64,000 nucleotides of DNA, taken from assembly GCA_016124755.1 (NCBI GenBank), contig WGNA01000022.1, forward strand, positions 1 to 64,000. The letters are read 5' to 3'. Under the pieces are notes generated by a model. It saw nothing but the letters and a program-made list of their open reading frames with translations, did not search any database and was not told the origin of the DNA. The stretch's first letter is position 1; each line of letters begins with the position of its first letter. Shown piece by piece: positions 60,042 to 64,000 of this stretch. Made by a program: the position numbers and the translations under genes. The DNA is from Bacteroidota bacterium. Lineage in GTDB: Bacteria > Bacteroidota > Bacteroidia > NS11-12g > UBA9320.

Positions 60042-62309
60042 TTAATTCGAAATCTTCACGTATTTAAAATACGATATCCGGTTTCTTTCAGAAATGCAGA
60101 TAAGGTAAATATCATCCGGGAAGTTCCTTAAATCGGCCGAATTGGATACGATCTGCACATCTGAAATATGGTTTCCCAAAACATCAAACACCTGAATTTT
60201 TCCCTCAGAAAAATCGTGTGTGTTAATCGTTAGATATCCGTTTCCGGGATTAGGAAATATGTTTATTCTGGTTTCGGAAATGTTGCTTACTCCCAAATCA
60301 CGGATGAAAGATGCGTTGAGTGTAGTTGATTCGGAAGCTTTAAAACTGTAGTTTGGATTTGCAGATAAAATGGTTGTTCCTTTCCACCAGGCTTCGAATT
60401 TATACCCGGGTGAAGGTGTTGCACCCAACTGAACCGTAGAATCACAATTGTAATCACCCGATCCGCTCACACTTCCCAAACCGGATTTAACACCAGTTAG
60501 AATCGGGAAGGTTTTTATTTCAAAAACGGCCACCAGTTGAATGTCTGATGTAACTTCCAGACTAATACTTTTTGTGGTTGCGTATTGAATACCGTTCATT
60601 CTCCATTCGATGAAAGAATAACACGATCCGGGGTTTGCGGTAATCGTTCTTTTCACACCTTCATCACAAGGATATTTCCCTCCTCCGCTGAATGTGCCTG
60701 CATTGCTGATATTCGCCTCAACAGAAACCGTGAATTCTTTCTGTTTTATAACGGCCTTGAAACTCCGGTCGAATTGAACCGGAATCGAAAACATGGTGTC
60801 GTAACTAAAAATTGTATCCGCCTCTTCCCAATGATCAAAAGTGTAACAATCCGAATTAATGTGTACGGAAATTTTAGCAATGGAATCTTTCATATATCTG
60901 TTACTTCCGGCAACAGATCCTCCAACTGAATCGGAGGATTCGATGCGAACCCGGTAACTTTCGAATGGCGATTCAAATGCCCCGAGATCAACCTTTCCGG
61001 AAATAATCCGCGAACTGTCATTCAGGTCTGATGCTGAATATTTCGATGGCAGATAGCTGTTCAAACCGGCATTAACTGCAGGGGAGGAGAACGTGAGATA
61101 ATAATTTGAAAAGTTGTCTTCAAACGGCGCATCACCCGACGATTTCGGATTTATAAGTTTCGGCGAAGTTGTGTCTGTGTTGCTCCCCCATAAATAGCCT
61201 CCCTCCATAATGCAATGGTCAATTACCGGTGAGAGATTGGCACTCGGACCTTCATAAATTGCTTTGCCGCTGGTCGTTTTATTATCCCAGATAATACAGT
61301 TGTAGAGGGCCGAATTATATTCAATATGCATGGCCTCATCATCGGCATTGTCGGAGTTTGTTGCATTGCCAACAATAGTGCAATTGATAAATGAGCAATA
61401 ATCGAAAAAGGTCGACTGAATAACAGAGCCTTTTAACTCTGCATAATTACCTATAAAGAGTGAGTTGTATATTTTTACGTCAGAGGAACTTGAAATATTC
61501 AAAGCGCCTCCGTAATACAAATTGGCATTATTGCCGGTAAATGAACAGCGATCCATTTCGATCGTAGTGCCACCACTGGTTATTGCTCCGCCAAAATGGG
61601 CTGTATTGCCACTGAAATTACAATTGGTGAATGTGATTTTGGTAGCTGCGCAATACATCGCTCCACCACTTGATGCAGTATTGTCTCCACAGGTGTTATT
61701 GATGAAATCAACATTTTCAAATGTGAGAACGCTGCTTCCGGTAACGTATAAAGCTCCCCCTCTTTTATATGAATAATTATCACGGAAAACACAATTCTTA
61801 AACAACAACTTGCTGTTGTCGATGCGCAATGCTCCGCCGCCATAAACACTGGAACTGGATACATCATAACTGTATCCATCCTGAATTACAAAGCCGTCCA
61901 ATAAGGTTTGCGAGCTGAGATTGGATGCATTCAAAACCTTTCGGCAGTTGTCGTTATCAATATTGGCTTTACCAACATCCCCGCTTAAGATGGTTTTATT
62001 TTTCGTTAAATCCCTTTCTGTAAGTGAGCTTTCATCTCCTTTAAATCCACCGTAAAGTTTTAGTCCGTTTACTAAATTAAAAGTAGATGAAGGTGCGTCA
62101 CCATCGGGAACATAGGTGCCGGATTTAATCCAGACGGAATCGCCATTTGAAGTATTGGAAAAGGCTTCTTCAATAGATAAAAATGCATTAGCCCAGGAAT
62201 TTCCGTATTGGTTTCCGGAAGTTGCAGACGGATCAACATAAAATCTGTTTTGGGCTAAAACCGGAAGAGCAAACAGAATTATTCCCGAAAGAATAAGAGG
62301 CTTTTTCAT
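60042..62309 (-). CDS. Secreted right-handed beta-helix protein with T9SS sorting domain
   Basis: 755 residues, signal peptide ending FALPVLAQ. Residues about 25-430 repeat the parallel beta-helix pattern (KITFTNCNFSGNTAHFGGAI, EMDRCSFTGNNANLYYGGAL, KIYNSLFIGN), as in pectate-lyase-like and polymorphic outer-membrane proteins. Two InlB-B-like repeats follow (about 455-655), with SxGGSVAGSNRYMKD and CYSFIEWRMNG. The T9SS type A domain starts RINIFPNPGNGYLTINTHD and ends YFKYVKISN. It is probably a surface polysaccharide binder or lyase; catalytic residues cannot be assigned. It converges with dnaJ with 1 nt between stops. Confidence 0.88.
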   Translation of the reverse strand: MKKPLILSGIILFALPVLAQNRFYVDPSATSGNQYGNSWANAFLSIEEAFSNTSNGDSVWIKSGTYVPDGDAPSSTFNLVNGLKLYGGFKGDESSLTERDLTKNKTILSGDVGKANIDNDNCRKVLNASNLSSQTLLDGFVIQDGYSYDVSSSSVYGGGALRIDNSKLLFKNCVFRDNYSYKRGGALYVTGSSVLTFENVDFINNTCGDNTASSGGAMYCAATKITFTNCNFSGNTAHFGGAITSGGTTIEMDRCSFTGNNANLYYGGALNISSSSDVKIYNSLFIGNYAELKGSVIQSTFFDYCSFINCTIVGNATNSDNADDEAMHIEYNSALYNCIIWDNKTTSGKAIYEGPSANLSPVIDHCIMEGGYLWGSNTDTTSPKLINPKSSGDAPFEDNFSNYYLTFSSPAVNAGLNSYLPSKYSASDLNDSSRIISGKVDLGAFESPFESYRVRIESSDSVGGSVAGSNRYMKDSIAKISVHINSDCYTFDHWEEADTIFSYDTMFSIPVQFDRSFKAVIKQKEFTVSVEANISNAGTFSGGGKYPCDEGVKRTITANPGSCYSFIEWRMNGIQYATTKSISLEVTSDIQLVAVFEIKTFPILTGVKSGLGSVSGSGDYNCDSTVQLGATPSPGYKFEAWWKGTTILSANPNYSFKASESTTLNASFIRDLGVSNISETRINIFPNPGNGYLTINTHDFSEGKIQVFDVLGNHISDVQIVSNSADLRNFPDDIYLICISERNRISYFKYVKISN

Positions 62310-62365
62310 TAAAATTAAATTGGAAACCGAATTTAACGGATTGAAATATATTTCGGGCGATAGAA

Positions 62366-63280
62366 TTATTTCGCCTTCATAATTCCATCTTCATACCGGC
62401 TGCGGTTGGCCGGATCCATGGTAGACAGAAGTTCAACCACTTTTACTTTCTGAGACGGTGTGGCTTGTGAAAAAATCTGAATCAGTTCGTCGCTTTTAGC
62501 ATTAAAGAAGAGTTTTAGAAATAACGCATTGGGTAATGCATCCCGAACAATTTTCAGATCTTTTAAACTCAGGTAAATTTCCTCACGGCCTTCTTCCATG
62601 TTCGATGTCATTACATCCAGTCCCTTAATATGATAACGGTACATCGCAGCACGAAGCGGTTTAAATCGCTGATCGAGCATGTTGTCTATCAGGAAATATT
62701 TGTTTTTACTTCCGTTTCCGTCGTTTGATGCCCAACCCGGAGGACTGTTAGGCGCATTCATCGCAAGATCGCGAACGTTGAGTGCCTTTTTAAAATACGG
62801 ATCGCCGCCATTAAGTTGGTAAGTGTCGAAATCCAATCCGATAATCATATAAGCATAAAACGCGAGAACACTGGTTAGGTTAGAAGTGTACGAATTGTCC
62901 TGATATTCCAGATTCTGAAATCGCGCGTAGGTAAAGACAACCTGATTGTCGACATAACTCAAAACCCGCGTGTTGTAGGTCGTGTTGTAAACCGTTCTGC
63001 TCGATTGAAAATTAAAATTAGCCGTGATAACATCCACCTCAAACTTGGTAATATCAATTACCAGATTGCACTCAATTTTTTCATTCACATCGACCTGACC
63101 TGTAATCCATTTTCGGTTATTCATAAATTGAGTAACCGCATTTTTCAGATCGTCGAAGATCTGAGCACTTGTTGTCTGAACCTGTGGGTGAACAATGTCG
63201 ACCATGCAGTTCAAATCCTGTGCGGTTAGCAACCGGAATCCTGAAAGCCAGATAAATAAAAGGATAGCAGCTCTACGCAA
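62366..63280 (-). CDS. DUF4835 family protein
   Basis: 304 residues with a signal peptide (AAILLFIWLSGFRLLTAQ). DUF4835 is a Bacteroidota family near coaBC. Landmarks are CMVDIVHPQVQTTSAQIFDDL near 25-45, SRTVYNTTYNTRVLSYVD near 92-109 and PPGWASNDGNGSKNKYFLIDNMLD near 175-198. It is predicted to be periplasmic. The function is unknown. It overlaps the coaBC 3' end by 8 nt, so the two are translationally coupled. Confidence 0.93.
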   Translation of the reverse strand: MRRAAILLFIWLSGFRLLTAQDLNCMVDIVHPQVQTTSAQIFDDLKNAVTQFMNNRKWITGQVDVNEKIECNLVIDITKFEVDVITANFNFQSSRTVYNTTYNTRVLSYVDNQVVFTYARFQNLEYQDNSYTSNLTSVLAFYAYMIIGLDFDTYQLNGGDPYFKKALNVRDLAMNAPNSPPGWASNDGNGSKNKYFLIDNMLDQRFKPLRAAMYRYHIKGLDVMTSNMEEGREEIYLSLKDLKIVRDALPNALFLKLFFNAKSDELIQIFSQATPSQKVKVVELLSTMDPANRSRYEDGIMKAK

Positions 63281-64000
63281 CGGTCAATAATTCTTTAATT
63301 TGATCAACAATGTCCCGGGCAACTTCGGTCTTTTTACGGAGCCCGAAATTATGTACTTCACCGGATTTCGAAATAGTCGTGATTTTATTTGTATCGTATC
63401 CGAAACCGGCTCCCTCGTCGTTGAGTGAGTTTAATACAATCAAATCCAGATTTTTCTTTTGCAATTTACCCCTGGCGTTTTCCATTTCATTTTCTGTCTC
63501 TAAAGCGAAACCAATCAACAGTTGATCTGGTGATTTTTTAGATCCGAGTCCAGCCAGGATGTCCGCTGTTTTAACGAGGTGAATATCGAGGCTATCTGAC
63601 GATTTTTTAATCTTTTGGTCAGATTTGCTTTCTGGACGAAAGTCGGCCACGGCAGCAGACAATACCGCAATTTTCATTTCAGAGAAAAGCGCAGAACAGG
63701 CATCGTTCATTTCCTCAGCAGAGGTAACACGCACAATCTTAACAGTAGGATGAATTTTATGGTCAATCTCTGTGGGACCTAAAATTAAATGCACATCACA
63801 ACCTCTTTTTGCCATTTCGTTCGCGATGGCAACACCCATTTTGCCGGTTGACCGGTTGCCGATAAACCGAACCGGATCAATTGATTCATGAGTGGGGCCT
63901 GCGGTAATCATTACCGGAACATCCCGGAAGTCCGGTTCCGGTAAAAGCACTTTTTTGAGTTCCTGAAATATCGTTTCCGGCTCAGCCATTCTTCCCGGCC
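63273..64000 (-). CDS. coaBC: Phosphopantothenate--cysteine ligase/decarboxylase, C-terminal part (cut by window end)
   Basis: About 242 codons visible; the upstream part lies beyond position 64000. The visible part is the CoaB ligase domain: PVMITAGPTHESIDPVRFIGNRSTGKMG (in blocks near the start), LILGPTEI, AAVADFRPES and FALETENEMENARGKLQKKN. CoaB joins cysteine to 4'-phosphopantothenate with CTP in CoA synthesis. The GRMAEPE just before it is typical of the end of the CoaC decarboxylase half, so the gene is the usual bifunctional coaBC. It heads the DUF4835 operon. Confidence 0.93.
   Translation of the reverse strand, partial: PGRMAEPETIFQELKKVLLPEPDFRDVPVMITAGPTHESIDPVRFIGNRSTGKMGVAIANEMAKRGCDVHLILGPTEIDHKIHPTVKIVRVTSAEEMNDACSALFSEMKIAVLSAAVADFRPESKSDQKIKKSSDSLDIHLVKTADILAGLGSKKSPDQLLIGFALETENEMENARGKLQKKNLDLIVLNSLNDEGAGFGYDTNKITTISKSGEVHNFGLRKKTEVARDIVDQIKELLTVA

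Noticed and set aside
1-64000. tRNA, rRNA, integrase, transposase or prophage genes
   Set aside because: None recognised by eye on either strand; a covariance or profile search would be needed to be certain about tRNAs.

Overview
The window comes from the chromosome of a member of the Bacteroidota, probably a free-living, Flavobacteriales-like relative. The evidence is type IX secretion (T9SS) C-terminal sorting domains on three large secreted proteins, the phylum's TAnnTTTG-type -7 promoter boxes, the neighbour pairs DUF4290-murA and DUF4835-coaBC, DUF6090 proteins, a GH92 mannosidase, and a DnaJ with a shortened zinc domain. No rRNA, tRNA, integrase, transposase or CRISPR array was seen.

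Region 1 (1-12.8 kb) is accessory DNA. Almost every gene is on the minus strand, small, and codes for a lipoprotein, membrane or secreted protein of unknown role. The genes fall into modules. Each of four modules starts downstream of a copy of one dispersed promoter element (about 12712, 10481, 8578 and 5817). In the three best copies homology stops at the same base, a GTT 14 nt from the -7 box, and unrelated cargo follows. The last module behaves like an array of integron-type gene cassettes: two genes are bracketed by perfect 10-bp inverted ends, and a 135-bp attC-like hairpin lies between cassettes. Nearer the left edge an operon is decaying: a DUF695 gene with one in-frame TGA is followed by a beta-barrel gene with a one-base homopolymer frameshift. 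This module system is the best candidate here for something undescribed.

Region 2 (12.8-22.2 kb) is rich in repeats. A tandem array of about 75-108-bp hairpin units has a higher-order A-B-A pattern and runs into the promoter of a GH92 mannosidase. A 1,024-residue T9SS cargo protein is bracketed on both sides by nested MITE-like repeats: 150-bp elements with terminal inverted repeats, several carrying a 300-450-bp insert with CCCCGAAGGGG-type palindromes.

Region 3 (22.2-64 kb) is mostly core genome. In order it holds fumC; a cytochrome c maturation operon (ccmC, ccmD-like, ccmE, ccmF) whose CcmE has the CxxxY haem site; a DUF2520 protein; a TPR protein with a phosphosulfolactate synthase; an M1 peptidase; radC and rpsT; a solitary DUF1016 nuclease; a flippase with an acetyltransferase; DoxX and VOC proteins; glyS; a class A PBP; a PKD-repeat T9SS protein next to a sigma factor and a coupled membrane/barrel protein; an aldehyde dehydrogenase; DUF4290-murA-thioredoxin; grpE-dnaJ; a beta-helix T9SS protein; and DUF4835 with coaBC, which is cut by the window end. 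MurA has Asp in place of the fosfomycin-target Cys.
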